Part shown: one piece after another, positions 45,683 to 55,742 of the stretch | Numbering within the stretch: position 1 is the stretch's first letter | Layout: every line of letters starts with the position of its first letter | Assembly: GCF_012641185.1 (NCBI RefSeq) | Contig: NZ_JAAXLK010000008.1 | Span: 1-64,000 of the forward strand | Reading direction: 5' to 3' | DNA: 64,000 bases | DNA from: Levilactobacillus tujiorum | GTDB lineage: Bacteria > Bacillota > Bacilli > Lactobacillales > Lactobacillaceae | The notes under the pieces: generated by a model | The model's input: the letters and a program-made list of their open reading frames with translations, nothing else | The model's database searches: none | Told to the model about the DNA's origin: nothing | Translations under genes and position numbers: made by a program

Positions 45683-46948
45683 CTACTTGCGACGCCGCTT
45701 GAAGAATGGTGGCGTATCTTCGCCCTTATTACCATCGTCAGCTGCGTTATCATTGTTTGAACTTGGGTTAAAGATATTAAAGTCTGGCTTATCAACCCCC
45801 GCAAATTCATCACGAGATGAACTTGGCTTAGGTTCTGGCCGGTGCGCTGGTTCGCGAATATCCCAGTTGCCAAATGGATCTTGATCATTATCCTTGGCAG
45901 ATGATTGACTTTGCGTATCCGTACCGTGAGAAGGTTGGTTGGCTTCACGCCGAGCTACTCGACTGTGTTGTGAGGCTTCACGTTCTTCTTTTTTCTTGTC
46001 GATCCCGGTGGCAATTACCGTCACCCGAACTTCATCGCCGAGCTCTTCATCAATTGAGGTCCCGAAGATAATGTTGACGTCACTCGTTGCGGCATCAGAG
46101 ACAATTTGTGAGGCAGCTTGTGCTTCGAATAAGGACAAGTCTGGGCCCCCAGTAATGTTCAACAGAACTTGTTCGGCACCGTCGATTGACACTTCCAGTA
46201 ATGGTGATGAAATGGCCTTCTTAGTGGCATCTTCCGTCCGGTTTTCACCGTTAGCAGACCCAATTCCCATCAGGGCAGCCCCTTGATCCTTCATGACTGT
46301 CTTGACGTCCGCAAAGTCCAAGTTGACGTAACCAGGACTCGTGATTAAGTCAGAGATCCCTTGAACCCCTTGACGTAAGACATTGTCGGCTTCCTGGAAG
46401 GCTTCCATCATTGGCGTCTTCTTATCGACAATCTCTAACAACCGGTTGTTGGCAATCACGATCAGCGTATCTACGCTTTCCTTCATGGCTGCGACCCCTT
46501 CAGCGGCGAAACGACCCCGCCGTGGGCCTTCAAAACTAAATGGCCGGGTAACAACCCCAACAGTCAGTGCACCACTGTCCTTGGCGATTTTAGCCACGAT
46601 TGGTGCGGCACCGTTACCGGTACCACCGCCCATCCCAGCAGTGACGAAGACCATGTCGGCCCCTTCTAAGGCTTCCGTGATTTGTTCTTCACTTTCTTCG
46701 GCCGCCTTAGCCCCGATTTCAGGGTTGGCGCCGGCACCTAGCCCCTTAGTCAGCTTCGGCCCAAGTTGGATCTTGGTTTCAGCTTTAGAAGCCTCTAGAG
46801 CCTGAACGTCAGTGTTAGCAACGATAAATTCGACGCCCTTAACATCTTCAGTGATCATTCGGTTGACGGCGTTGTTACCCCCGCCACCGACACCAATAAC
46901 TTTAATATTCGCGCCGTGATTTTGCGCTGAATCTAGTGAGTATTCCAT
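45683..46948 (-). CDS. ftsZ: Cell-division GTPase FtsZ
   Basis: The tubulin homologue that forms the Z-ring. [13 protein letters not shown] lies at the nucleotide site, and the tubulin signature is [12 protein letters not shown] (about 105-116). The T7-loop segment [11 protein letters not shown] is present. A variable Ser/Asp/Asn-rich linker (320-410) leads to a C-terminal peptide ([10 protein letters not shown]) for FtsA/SepF binding. The ATG at 46948 follows GGAGG; the ATG at 46966 has none. It lies 24 nt after ftsA. Confidence 0.97.
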   Translation of the reverse strand: MEYSLDSAQNHGANIKVIGVGGGGNNAVNRMITEDVKGVEFIVANTDVQALEASKAETKIQLGPKLTKGLGAGANPEIGAKAAEESEEQITEALEGADMVFVTAGMGGGTGNGAAPIVAKIAKDSGALTVGVVTRPFSFEGPRRGRFAAEGVAAMKESVDTLIVIANNRLLEIVDKKTPMMEAFQEADNVLRQGVQGISDLITSPGYVNLDFADVKTVMKDQGAALMGIGSANGENRTEDATKKAISSPLLEVSIDGAEQVLLNITGGPDLSLFEAQAASQIVSDAATSDVNIIFGTSIDEELGDEVRVTVIATGIDKKKEEREASQHSRVARREANQPSHGTDTQSQSSAKDNDQDPFGNWDIREPAHRPEPKPSSSRDEFAGVDKPDFNIFNPSSNNDNAADDGNKGEDTPPFFKRRRK

Positions 46949-46972
46949 ATTTGTGTTTTCCTCCATCTCGCG

Positions 46973-48304
46973 TTAGTCGAAGAAGTCGCTAAAGAACTTC
47001 CGGAACCCTTCAGTTCGCTTTTTCTTTTCTTTTGGTTTTTTGGTCTTCGGAGCCTGCATCGACTGATTGGCCGCTGCATCAGCTGCTTCCTTAGCAGCCT
47101 CACGTGACCGAATCTCATCCGTTTCATCGGCTAATTGAGTGGACCCAGTTAAGGCGCTCTTGATGAGCAGATCAATCTCACTCAATCCCCCAAAGTACTT
47201 CACTAAGGCTAGTGCCAAAGTGAATGACGGGTGCCGGAGTCCCATTTGATCTGGGACATAGACCCGGACGTTAGTGCCAAATTCATCCGTTGCCAAGTCG
47301 GTGATGCCAGGCAACGCAGCAACGCCACCCGTCAGCACAATACCCCCCGGTAAATCTAAGGCTTGGACTTTGTCTAAATTTGAACGTAATCGCTGGAAGA
47401 TCTGATCGAGCCGAGCTTCGATGATTTCGGCCAAATACTTCTCCGAGATTGGCGTTGGTTGGCTTTGGCCGACCACGTCAACCGGAAATTCATCCTCGTC
47501 GCTGGCTTGCGTCGAATCAGCGTAGCCATAATCGCGCTTAAGCTTTTCCGCACTATCCAGAGATGTGTTGAGAACGACCGAAATATCTTTAGTGATAAAT
47601 TGACCGCCTTCTTGATCGACATCAATGTATTTCAACTGATGATCGTGAATGACTGCGGCAGTCGACTGACCACCACCCAGGTCAATGAGAATCGTCCCAA
47701 AGTCCTGCTCACCATCGTTCATCACCATCATACCTTGAGCCATCGGGTTAATAACTGTTCCCCGCAGGTTAAGGCCGGCTTGTTCGACAGCTTTACGGGT
47801 GTTGTGCATGATCGTCTTCGGTCCGGTAAACAACGTCCCGTGAATCTCCAGACGAACCCCCACCATGCCGCGAGGATCTTTAATCCCGTCAAAACCATCA
47901 ACCACGAATTCGTCGGCTAAAATGTCAACGACCTCGCGCTCTGGTGGTAAGCTCTGGATCAACGCAGCATTGGCGACCGTTTGGACGTCACGCCCCGTAA
48001 TCTCGCGCGATTGATCGTCAATGGCGATCATCCCACTACATGGTTCAATTTTTAACATATTTGCGGGAATTCCCACAATCACATCGTGAATTTCGATGCT
48101 GGCCTTCTCTTCGGCTTGTCGAACGGCGCGCTGAATTGCTTCAGCTGCCTTGTCAATATCCACGATGACTCCGCGGCTGACACCATTCGAACGTTCATTT
48201 CCCACACCAATAACGTTCATTTGCCCTTTAACATTCTCAGCAACAATGACTTTTATTGAGGTGGTTCCTATATCGAGACCAACGTACATCCCTGAATTAT
48301 CCAT
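46973..48304 (-). CDS. ftsA: Cell-division actin homologue FtsA
   Basis: FtsA links FtsZ to the membrane and activates septal wall synthesis. The 443-residue protein opens YVGLDIGTTSIKVIVAE (phosphate 1 site), followed by the SHS2/1C domain (GVSRGVIVDIDKAAEAIQRAV). LIDLGGGQSTAAVI (phosphate 2) and IVLTGGVAALPGI (adenosine site) come next. A linker rich in Ala/Lys/Arg ends in an amphipathic membrane helix (EGFRKFFSDFFD). SD GGAGG. It appears to have its own promoter in the gap after divIB. Confidence 0.97.
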   Translation of the reverse strand: MDNSGMYVGLDIGTTSIKVIVAENVKGQMNVIGVGNERSNGVSRGVIVDIDKAAEAIQRAVRQAEEKASIEIHDVIVGIPANMLKIEPCSGMIAIDDQSREITGRDVQTVANAALIQSLPPEREVVDILADEFVVDGFDGIKDPRGMVGVRLEIHGTLFTGPKTIMHNTRKAVEQAGLNLRGTVINPMAQGMMVMNDGEQDFGTILIDLGGGQSTAAVIHDHQLKYIDVDQEGGQFITKDISVVLNTSLDSAEKLKRDYGYADSTQASDEDEFPVDVVGQSQPTPISEKYLAEIIEARLDQIFQRLRSNLDKVQALDLPGGIVLTGGVAALPGITDLATDEFGTNVRVYVPDQMGLRHPSFTLALALVKYFGGLSEIDLLIKSALTGSTQLADETDEIRSREAAKEAADAAANQSMQAPKTKKPKEKKKRTEGFRKFFSDFFD

Positions 48305-48376
48305 AGAAAAAGGAACCTCCTAAGTTAATCTAATATCAACACTGCATGAATTCGCTTTTTCCCCTAATTATTTTTC

Positions 48377-48404
48377 AGTTTACCACATTTACTAGGGGTT
48401 GAAA
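48377..48404 (-). promoter_or_regulatory. Predicted ftsAZ promoter
   Basis: On the minus strand TTTCAA (48399-48404) and TAAACT (48377-48382, preceded by TGTGG) are separated by 16 nt. The -10 is enclosed by an inverted repeat CCCCTA/TAGGGG (48361-48366 and 48393-48398). Confidence 0.55.
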
Positions 48405-48426
48405 AAGCCTAATTGACGCTTTTTCG
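48398..48426 (-). terminator. Possible weak terminator after divIB
   Basis: GAAAAAGC and GCTTTTTC form an 8-bp AT-rich stem with a 9-nt loop. The T run is inside the stem and the -35 of the ftsA promoter overlaps it, so any termination would be partial. Confidence 0.3.
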
Positions 48427-48445
48427 CCGTTGCAATCAAAATGAA

Positions 48446-49303
48446 TTATTTTGTAAAGGGGTATGAGTACGCCCCAACCTCCAAATTGACCACACCTTTT
48501 TGCTTCATCTTCGCCGCAATCCCCGGATAGTAAGCCATCTTCTGGGCAAATGTCGGGATGCTAGCATAGACCTCATTGCCATCGTTCATGAAGAGATGGA
48601 CCCGGTTAGGATCGTCCTTATTCGGTGCATCATGAATTTCACTGATATTTCGTTTAATTTCCGAATCAAGTTTGGCATACTGGAGAATCATGCGATGAAG
48701 GGTCTGCGATTTTTTGAAGCTCCCATACACTGGCGTCCCACTCTTAGGCTGAGTGACGGACTGCCCACTGACAACCCCGTTTTCTAAAACTTCGTAATAA
48801 CGATTCTGCTTCATGACGTAACCAGCAGTCGCATACTCCGTGACCTGAATGGTTGCCCGATTGGGCCGTTTAAATCGAATGGTCACTTTCTTCAGGCGAG
48901 AATTACGGCGCGGCGCTTGTTGTTCCAGCCGTTGTGTGTGCCCCAGTACTTTAAAAATCGAATCACCGGGACGTACCTGCGTCGCCTGCTGGACCCGCTG
49001 AGCACTTAACGCGTGGGCACCGCGGACGGTCACCGAACTCAAATGACTGAGCGGTGAAATCAGATACACCATGATCCCAATGACCACGGCAAAGCTGGTT
49101 AACAATATCGTGAGGCGTCGCGCGAGCTTACGGTTGCGTTGGTGTTTCAACCGCGGCAACTTATCCCCGATTCGTTTTGCCTGATGGATCCATTTAGGCG
49201 CACGTGCTTGTCGCCGCTGGGCCGCTGCTTTCTTCTGATAACTCTCCCAGGGCGTCAACGTTTCCTGTTGTTTCTTGTCGTTGCGGTTCAAACGAAACTT
49301 CAC
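48446..49303 (-). CDS. divIB: Cell-division protein DivIB/FtsQ
   Basis: A 285-residue bitopic divisome protein. The N-terminal 70 residues are strongly basic and cytosolic, followed by one membrane helix (LLTSFAVVIGIMVYLISPL, about 70-88). The POTRA domain begins LSSVTVRGAHALSAQRV, and a beta domain follows. DivIB forms a complex with FtsL and DivIC outside the membrane. It starts at GTG (49303) after GGGAGG. It follows murG and precedes ftsA, the usual order. Confidence 0.93.
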   Translation of the reverse strand: MKFRLNRNDKKQQETLTPWESYQKKAAAQRRQARAPKWIHQAKRIGDKLPRLKHQRNRKLARRLTILLTSFAVVIGIMVYLISPLSHLSSVTVRGAHALSAQRVQQATQVRPGDSIFKVLGHTQRLEQQAPRRNSRLKKVTIRFKRPNRATIQVTEYATAGYVMKQNRYYEVLENGVVSGQSVTQPKSGTPVYGSFKKSQTLHRMILQYAKLDSEIKRNISEIHDAPNKDDPNRVHLFMNDGNEVYASIPTFAQKMAYYPGIAAKMKQKGVVNLEVGAYSYPFTK

Positions 49304-49336
49304 AGCCGCACACCTCCCGCTTACTGGATTAGCGTG

Positions 49337-50431
49337 CTAGTCACGCTTGAGTGAAAGCACCACGTCTAAGACCCGGTCCGCAGCGTCGGGGACTCCTAGT
49401 TGCTTAGAAGCCGTCGCCATATCCTGACGTAAGCTCTCGTCGGTCATCAACTGATCGGCCTTCGCAACCAGTGTATCGCCCGTCAGATCTGCTTCCTTGA
49501 TAATCTCAGCGGCACCAACATTCGCCAATGACCGGGCATTCTTAGTCTGGTGATCCGCCGTCACGTAAGGACTAGGAATCAAGATGGATGGAATCCCATC
49601 AGCCGTAATTTCCGCAATACTCGTCGCCCCGGCTCGACCGACAATGGCTGAAACCTTCGGCAGCACTTCTGGCATATTGGCGATGTAAGGCTTGATCACC
49701 ACATTCTCACCAATCGACGTATTCTTCAGTTGGTCCATCACCCCGTCGTAACGCTTCTGACCCGTGACAAAGACCACTTGATAGTCACGTTGATTAAACG
49801 CCGGGATCGCCGCGACCGTTGCCGCATTGATCTTAAGCGCCCCTTGGGACCCGCCAAAGATTAACAGCGTTGGGACATCGTTCTTCAGGTGATAGTCCTG
49901 CCAACTAAAGTGGCTGACCACTTCAGCGGCTTCTTGGGCCCGGGGGTTCCCGGTCTTCACCATCTTGCTGGCTGGCAATTGATCCAACGCCGCGTCAAAC
50001 ACGTAGGCGATCCGATCAACGTAGCGACTCAAGAAACGGTTGGTTACCCCCACCACGCTGTTCTGTTCGTGAATCATCGTGGGGACATGCAACCGACTTG
50101 CGGCGTACACCACGGCACCGGACACGTAGCCACCGGTACCGACAACCACGTCCGGTTTAAATTCACGAATGATTTTCTTGGTTTCGTGAACACTCTTTAA
50201 AAAGAGATAGACGGTCTTAAAGTTTTCCAAGGATAGTGACCGTTTAAATCCTTGAATTCTAGTAGACTTGAACGCAATGCCTTTCGCTGGGACAATGCTG
50301 CTCTCCAATCCACGTTCAGATCCGACGTAAAGGACCTCAGCGTTAGGATCACGTTTTTTTAAGGCTTTAATCAGGGCTAACGCCGGGTAAATATGTCCGC
50401 CGGTACCCCCACCTGATACGATTAGTCGCAT
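49337..50431 (-). CDS. murG: UDP-GlcNAc:undecaprenyl-pyrophosphoryl-MurNAc-pentapeptide GlcNAc transferase
   Basis: MurG makes lipid II from lipid I at the inner membrane face. The 364-residue GT-B glycosyltransferase has the N-terminal [15 protein letters not shown] loop, [12 protein letters not shown] and [25 protein letters not shown] and the donor-site [31 protein letters not shown] follow. It starts directly after the murD stop (SD GAGG), so the two are coupled. Confidence 0.96.
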   Translation of the reverse strand: MRLIVSGGGTGGHIYPALALIKALKKRDPNAEVLYVGSERGLESSIVPAKGIAFKSTRIQGFKRSLSLENFKTVYLFLKSVHETKKIIREFKPDVVVGTGGYVSGAVVYAASRLHVPTMIHEQNSVVGVTNRFLSRYVDRIAYVFDAALDQLPASKMVKTGNPRAQEAAEVVSHFSWQDYHLKNDVPTLLIFGGSQGALKINAATVAAIPAFNQRDYQVVFVTGQKRYDGVMDQLKNTSIGENVVIKPYIANMPEVLPKVSAIVGRAGATSIAEITADGIPSILIPSPYVTADHQTKNARSLANVGAAEIIKEADLTGDTLVAKADQLMTDESLRQDMATASKQLGVPDAADRVLDVVLSLKRD

Positions 50432-51811
50432 TTACTTTTCCTCCTGCTTACCCGTTAGGTTCTCCACAGCTTTGATAAAGCGATCGCCACGAACCTCAAA
50501 ATTCGGGTACTGATCCCAGCTCGCATTGGCTGGTGACAAGAGAATGATATCACCGGGTGCACTCAATTGGTAAGCTACCGGCACACCGGTCTCTGCATTC
50601 TCAACCATCTTAATCGTCTTGATACCAGCCTGCTTGGCGGCATCTTCCAGCAACTTGGCTGTCTGACCAAAGAGTACGATGGCTTTCACGTGTGCTTTTA
50701 GTGATGGCACTAATTTCTCAAAAGTATAGCCACGGTCCAGCCCACCGGCAAGTAAGACGACTGGTGCTTTGAAGCCCTTTAAGGCCATCTCAGTTGCTTC
50801 CATATCGGTTGCTTTAGAATCGTTGTAGTATTGACGACCCTCCGCTTCCAAAACATATTGTGTCCGGTGACGCACCCCGCCGAAGCTCTTCAGTACGCTA
50901 ACAATCGCGGCCGTGCTGACACCCTTAATCTTAGCCACGGCAATCGCAGCCAGTGCGTTCTCGACGTTATGATCGCCGGGAACCTTAATCTCACTAGCGG
51001 CCATAATCTTTTCGCCGCGGAAGTACAAGTCGCCATCGGCTTCATAAGCCCCGTCTTGGCTATTGTCTAAGCGGGAGAACGGCACCACTTTGGCAGCGGA
51101 TTGCTGACTTAACTGCCGCCATTCTGGATTGTCAAAGTTCACCACGAAGTAATCATCGGCGGTCTGATTAGCCGTAATCTTCATTTTGGCTGCCACGTAG
51201 TTAGCCCGCGTCTTGTGATAGTCCAAATGATTGGAGAAAATGTTGGTGAGCACGGCAATGTGGGGGTGAAATTCAGTCGTCCCCACTAGCATGAAGCTGG
51301 ACACTTCCAGAACTAACGTGTCGTCAGCGGTAACTTCTTGGGCAACCTTACTAGCAGGTACCCCAATATTACCGGCATACACTGCGCGTCCCGCCAGACG
51401 ATCGTGATCCAGCATCTTCTGAATCATCGTCGTCGTGGTGGTCTTGCCGTTACTTCCTGTGACCGCGACTAGTTCCGCTTCCGCCACTTCACCGGTTAAT
51501 TCCATTTCTGAAATAATTGGCAGCTTTAATTCTAATGCGCGTTTAACCACCGGAACATCATACGGAATCCCCGGGTTCTTAACCATTAAGTCGTAACCGG
51601 CATCTAACAGATCTGGTGTTTGTTCACCCAAAATCACCTTGAACCCCGCCGCTTGTAATTCTTGCGCATCCTGGTTCTTCTCCAGTGGTTGAACATCACT
51701 GACGGTGACCGTAGCCCCCAAACGTTTTAATAATTTTGCTGCATTAGTTCCACTCTTGGCCAATCCCAAGACGAGAACTTTCTTCCCTGCATATGTCGTG
51801 ATCTGCTTCAT
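50432..51811 (-). CDS. murD: UDP-N-acetylmuramoyl-L-alanine:D-glutamate ligase
   Basis: MurD adds D-glutamate to UDP-MurNAc-L-Ala in the cytosol. The 459-residue protein has the UDP-binding VLVLGLAKSGTNAAKLL at the start. The ATP P-loop VTGSNGKTTTTTMI comes next, followed by SSFML, the NIFSNHLDYH segment and the C-terminal YNDSKATD and LLAGGLDRG motifs. The ATG at 51811 gives the usual N-terminus; the open frame to 51937 is an upstream artefact. Unusually, a terminator and 337 bp separate it from mraY. Confidence 0.96.
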   Translation of the reverse strand: MKQITTYAGKKVLVLGLAKSGTNAAKLLKRLGATVTVSDVQPLEKNQDAQELQAAGFKVILGEQTPDLLDAGYDLMVKNPGIPYDVPVVKRALELKLPIISEMELTGEVAEAELVAVTGSNGKTTTTTMIQKMLDHDRLAGRAVYAGNIGVPASKVAQEVTADDTLVLEVSSFMLVGTTEFHPHIAVLTNIFSNHLDYHKTRANYVAAKMKITANQTADDYFVVNFDNPEWRQLSQQSAAKVVPFSRLDNSQDGAYEADGDLYFRGEKIMAASEIKVPGDHNVENALAAIAVAKIKGVSTAAIVSVLKSFGGVRHRTQYVLEAEGRQYYNDSKATDMEATEMALKGFKAPVVLLAGGLDRGYTFEKLVPSLKAHVKAIVLFGQTAKLLEDAAKQAGIKTIKMVENAETGVPVAYQLSAPGDIILLSPANASWDQYPNFEVRGDRFIKAVENLTGKQEEK

Positions 51812-52095
51812 AAAGCCGTTCGCTCTCCATTCATTTTTAGCGTTACTCGTATTTGATAAATTGTTCACACGGACTATTAGTGTCGTTACGCCACCGATTG
51901 ACGGTGCACCACACCACTTCGTCCGCCTGTAAAACATAAGTATCCTAAATTTAACACTATCTCTAGTTTATCAGGTTAGACCGCTGATCTCACTAAATCT
52001 GCCAAAATCTACAAGAAATCTTCGATATTCGCCGGCAAAATTGGCAATAGCCACTCAAACCCAACCGTCAGCCGCTCAACTGTGACCGCCAATCT

Positions 52096-52133
52096 AAAAA
52101 AGGCTAGCTTCGCCCTAACGAGCAAGCTAGCCC
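52096..52133 (-). terminator. Terminator between mraY and murD
   Basis: GGCTAGCTTG and CGAAGCTAGCC form a long GC-rich stem followed by six T on the minus strand, right after the mraY stop. It divides the otherwise contiguous wall-synthesis cluster. Confidence 0.85.
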
Positions 52134-52148
52134 ATTAGTCGTCAATTG

Positions 52149-53120
52149 TTACTTTGCAAGGATCGTCCAGACACCCGTCAACGCGGTAACCAAACCGATT
52201 CCCCAGAACGTGAGATCAATCTTCCACTCGCTCCACCCCTTCATTTCGAAGTGATGGTGAATGGGACTCATCAGGAAAATCCGCTTGCCTGTCAACTTGA
52301 ACGAGGCAACTTGCAACATAACACTCGCCGTCTCAATCACAAAGATCAGGCCAATCCACAGCAATGACAATTCATGATGTAACAGAATTGACACTGCCGC
52401 TAAAGCCCCGCCTAGGGCCAATGAACCTGTGTCACCCATGAAAATCTTGGCGGGCTTGTGATTAAAGATGAGAAAACCGAGAAGACTGCCGACTACGGCA
52501 AAACAAAAGATAGCAATGTTAATCTGATGTTGTTGATAGGCGACGATGCCATAAGCAGCGAAGGCAATACTTGCCAAACCACTAACCAGACCATCCAAGC
52601 CGTCCGTTAAGTTAACGGCATTGGAGAAACCTACCAACCAAATAATGATAAATACGGCGTACCAGCCACCCATGTGCCACTCGCCTAGACCCGGAATATG
52701 AAGCGCCATCGGCAACTGTTCATGGATATAAACCCAGAATAGAATTAAAGCACCCACGATTTGCCCGAGCAGTTTCTGCCAGGCTTTGAGGCCTTCATTC
52801 TGTCGATGGAACAACTTGATGCTATCGTCCCACATCCCCAAAGCACCGTACAGCACGAGGATGAACAATAAAATCCAGGTCGTTGATAAGACGTGATGTG
52901 GTGCTAACGCCCAGCTAGTTGCCAGCGTCATGACCACGATCGCAATGATATAGAGAAGTCCCCCCATCGTCGGGGTTCCCGACTTTTTCTCGTGCCAAGT
53001 GGGGCCTTCTTCCCGAATCATTTGGCCTTCATGCCGTGCTCTAAAGTAGCGAATCAGCGATGGCATAAATGCCACGGTAATTATAAAACCACCCAACAAG
53101 GGCAAACCTACATTCATCAT
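52149..53120 (-). CDS. mraY: Phospho-MurNAc-pentapeptide-transferase
   Basis: MraY makes lipid I from UDP-MurNAc-pentapeptide and undecaprenyl phosphate. The 323-residue protein has about ten membrane helices. The conserved acidic loops are [28 protein letters not shown] and [11 protein letters not shown]. The final [18 protein letters not shown] is the MraY-specific His-rich loop. It starts at an ATG pair after a GAAAGAG site and follows the pbp2B gene by 22 nt. Confidence 0.96.
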   Translation of the reverse strand: MMNVGLPLLGGFIITVAFMPSLIRYFRARHEGQMIREEGPTWHEKKSGTPTMGGLLYIIAIVVMTLATSWALAPHHVLSTTWILLFILVLYGALGMWDDSIKLFHRQNEGLKAWQKLLGQIVGALILFWVYIHEQLPMALHIPGLGEWHMGGWYAVFIIIWLVGFSNAVNLTDGLDGLVSGLASIAFAAYGIVAYQQHQINIAIFCFAVVGSLLGFLIFNHKPAKIFMGDTGSLALGGALAAVSILLHHELSLLWIGLIFVIETASVMLQVASFKLTGKRIFLMSPIHHHFEMKGWSEWKIDLTFWGIGLVTALTGVWTILAK

Positions 53121-53142
53121 GTCTCTTTCTCAATCCTCATTC

Positions 53143-55302
53143 TTATTTATTTTGTTTCAAAGTAACTGTGAGTGTTGCGCCAGCAGCTACCGTCGTTCCA
53201 GCCTTGATACTCTGCTTGGTCACGTATCCGTCACCAATGACGTTTAACTTCAGGCCTTCGATCTGAGCTAATTTTACCACATCGCCCTTGGACCAACCGG
53301 TCAGGCTAGGCAAAGCAACTGTCCCGCCAGTGTTTAAGAAGACGCGTTGATTCTTATACAGCGTGGTACCAGCAGCAACGGATTGCTTCGTCACGTGACG
53401 CCCGTTCCCTAAGGTCGTCACCGTCGCACCGGCTTTGGTCAGTGCGCTCGTCGCCGACGTAATCGACTTGCCCGTCACACTTGGCATCTTGGTCTCCGCC
53501 GTCGTCTTGGTTTCCGCATCTTCCTGTAAGGCGCGGGCCATCACTGGCTTCATGATCGACGCCAGCAATTGTGTCGCCGTCTTGCTGCCCAGATGGGGCT
53601 GCTTCATCGTAATGTACATCACGTACTTAGGATGGCTCGCCGGCACCATTGCCGCAACAGAATAGAGATAGTTGTCATCGCCGGATAAATAACCACGGCC
53701 ATTGCTGACCTGAGCAGTCCCCGTCTTAACGGCCACTCGCTCACCACTCATTTTATAGTCACTCCCAATACCATAACTCTTATAGACAACATCTTCCATA
53801 TGTTTTCGGACAGATTTTGCCGTTTTAGCGGAAATGGGGTTACCCATAACTTTAGGTGAATACTTCTGCACCGTCTTATTCGTATTAGAATCCGTCACCT
53901 TACTGATCACGTACGGCTTCATCATCTTACCATCATTGCTGACCGCCGTTAACGCCTGTAGCATCTGAAAGACCGTAACTTGAATCCCTTGACCAAAAGC
54001 GGTATCTGCTTGCTCGATGGGCCGCTGGAAGGCAATGCTCCCGCTAAGCTCACCCGGTAACCCGGAGTTCGTGCTCTTAAGGAAGCGGAATCGGTCGATG
54101 TACTTCTTCCAAGTCTTGGCCCCCATTTGTTGTTCCAAATGGGCCATTGCCACGTTACTCGACAGCGCAAACCCTTTGTTATAGGTGATGGTTCCCCAGC
54201 CGGACGTATTCCAGTCAGGCACGGTCTGGTTGCCAATGGCATATCTCCCTGATTGGTAGGTCGCATTGCCATTGTAGTTGCCGCTGTCAATCGACGAAGC
54301 CAGCGTGAAGATCTTCATCGTTGACCCCGGCTCGTAAGCATCTTGGACCAGCGTATCCCGCCAGATCTGATCAATTCCCTTTTTGGTCGTGGCGTTAAAC
54401 GTCGGCCGCTGCGTTGCAGCCAGCACGGCCCCCGTCTTAGCGTTCATCAAGACGGCGTTCATCGAGTTAGCTTTGACCTGGCCCTGAACACTGCTCATTT
54501 CCGTCTCTAATAACGTCTGGAGCCGCGTATCAAGAGTGGTGTACACATTATCCCCATTCTTGGCCTTCTTGGACTTCTGCTTGGTTCCGGGCAACTGATA
54601 CCCGTACATATCTTTCTTGATCTTCTGAGAACCATTGGTCCCCGTCAGCTGCTTATTAAAGGCCTGCTCAATCCCCATGGAACCGGTGAGGGTCGTCTGA
54701 CCGTCACTGTTCGTCTTGGGTTGCGCCAGCCCCACTAAATGCGACGCAAACGTCCCATTGGGATAGAGGCGCGACTCTTGTTGGATAAAGTTGACCCCGT
54801 TCAAATGTTCCTTTTGAATTTTCTGTTTGGTGGTTAACGAAATATTCTGACCCGCGGCCCCAAATTCAACCTGAAATGGATGACCAGAACGCGGATTAAG
54901 AATTTCGAGCGCCTTTTTTTGACTGATCGGTAAGTGCTCAGCCAATACCCGAGCAATTTTTTCTTTATTCGTTGCGTACAGTTTCTGACCGTCGATACTC
55001 TTTTGACGTTTATCTAGCACGACGTATAACGAGTAGACACTGGTATCCTCGGCTATCGCCTGCCCATTGGCATCATAAATCGTCCCCCGCTTCGCCTTGA
55101 GTGTTTCGTTGGCTGTGTAAAGTTTCTGCGCGGAGGCACTTAAGTTAACGTTCTGTACATTTTTGCCAATGGAGATATATGAAAAGCGACCAACGATGAG
55201 GATAAAGACCGCAATGAAAAGGAAAAACAGAAACTGGCCAACATACTTCCGGTTCCTGCGGGGGCGCTTATTCATCATTTGTCGCTTATTTGGATCTTTC
55301 AT
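53143..55302 (-). CDS. pbp2B: Septal transpeptidase PBP2B/FtsI with PASTA domains
   Basis: A class B penicillin-binding protein of 719 residues. A short basic cytosolic tail and a membrane helix (FLFFLFIAVFILIVG, about 25-42) lead to the dimerisation domain and the transpeptidase domain. The latter has the active-site SxxK in EPGSTMKIFT, SxN in ALSSNVAMAH and KTG in VAVKTGTAQV. Two C-terminal PASTA repeats (MPSVTGKSITSATSAL and LPSLTGWSKGDVVKLA) may bind peptidoglycan. Its ATG overlaps the ftsL stop (TAATG). Confidence 0.96.
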   Translation of the reverse strand: MKDPNKRQMMNKRPRRNRKYVGQFLFFLFIAVFILIVGRFSYISIGKNVQNVNLSASAQKLYTANETLKAKRGTIYDANGQAIAEDTSVYSLYVVLDKRQKSIDGQKLYATNKEKIARVLAEHLPISQKKALEILNPRSGHPFQVEFGAAGQNISLTTKQKIQKEHLNGVNFIQQESRLYPNGTFASHLVGLAQPKTNSDGQTTLTGSMGIEQAFNKQLTGTNGSQKIKKDMYGYQLPGTKQKSKKAKNGDNVYTTLDTRLQTLLETEMSSVQGQVKANSMNAVLMNAKTGAVLAATQRPTFNATTKKGIDQIWRDTLVQDAYEPGSTMKIFTLASSIDSGNYNGNATYQSGRYAIGNQTVPDWNTSGWGTITYNKGFALSSNVAMAHLEQQMGAKTWKKYIDRFRFLKSTNSGLPGELSGSIAFQRPIEQADTAFGQGIQVTVFQMLQALTAVSNDGKMMKPYVISKVTDSNTNKTVQKYSPKVMGNPISAKTAKSVRKHMEDVVYKSYGIGSDYKMSGERVAVKTGTAQVSNGRGYLSGDDNYLYSVAAMVPASHPKYVMYITMKQPHLGSKTATQLLASIMKPVMARALQEDAETKTTAETKMPSVTGKSITSATSALTKAGATVTTLGNGRHVTKQSVAAGTTLYKNQRVFLNTGGTVALPSLTGWSKGDVVKLAQIEGLKLNVIGDGYVTKQSIKAGTTVAAGATLTVTLKQNK

Positions 55303-55703
55303 TATTTGTTAACATTCCTTATACGGTCGTTTTGGAGAGACAGACCTTGCTTTTTAGCAATCTTATCAAGCCGACTCCGACTCTGCAACTCATTTATTTG
55401 TTGTTGATCATTGGTATTACGATTGGTATAGGTAGTCACGGCATTGTTCACACTCTGGAGTTCGTGCTGAGTATTGCTCATCGCGATCTTCGCAGAGACG
55501 ACACAGACCATTAATACGGCTAAGATTAAGCCGCACGCAGTCAGCAAACACTTTTCAAATTTAGAAACCGGTAACTTCTGACGATTAGGGTCCCCCGCTG
55601 GTTGAGCTTGGGGTCGCGCCTGTCGTTGCGGACGTTCTATGTTTGGGCGTTGTTGGGGTTCCGCAGTTAGTGGAACCGCTTCAGCTAGATTGTTTTGCGC
55701 CAT
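55302..55703 (-). CDS. ftsL: Cell-division protein FtsL
   Basis: A 133-residue bitopic divisome protein. A Pro/Gln/Arg-rich cytosolic region (1-55) is followed by one membrane helix (CLLTACGLILAVLMVCVVSA, about 55-74). An extracellular coiled coil (HELQSVNNAVTTYTNRN...QQQINELQ) pairs with DivIC/FtsB. Sequence conservation is low, so the name rests mainly on topology and on its place between rsmH and pbp2B. Its stop overlaps the start of pbp2B. Confidence 0.88.
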   Translation of the reverse strand: MAQNNLAEAVPLTAEPQQRPNIERPQRQARPQAQPAGDPNRQKLPVSKFEKCLLTACGLILAVLMVCVVSAKIAMSNTQHELQSVNNAVTTYTNRNTNDQQQINELQSRSRLDKIAKKQGLSLQNDRIRNVNK

Positions 55704-55742
55704 AATTGATCATCTTCCTATGTCAATATTTAGTGATTGGTT

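Noticed and set aside
46383-46805. 140-codon plus-strand frame opposite ftsZ
   Set aside because: Caused by the biased codons of ftsZ read in antisense; no start signals.
51812-52148. T-box or other riboswitch before murD
   Set aside because: GGTGGTGTGGTGCACC-like sequence near 51900 is not the T-box core, and there is no terminator directly before murD.
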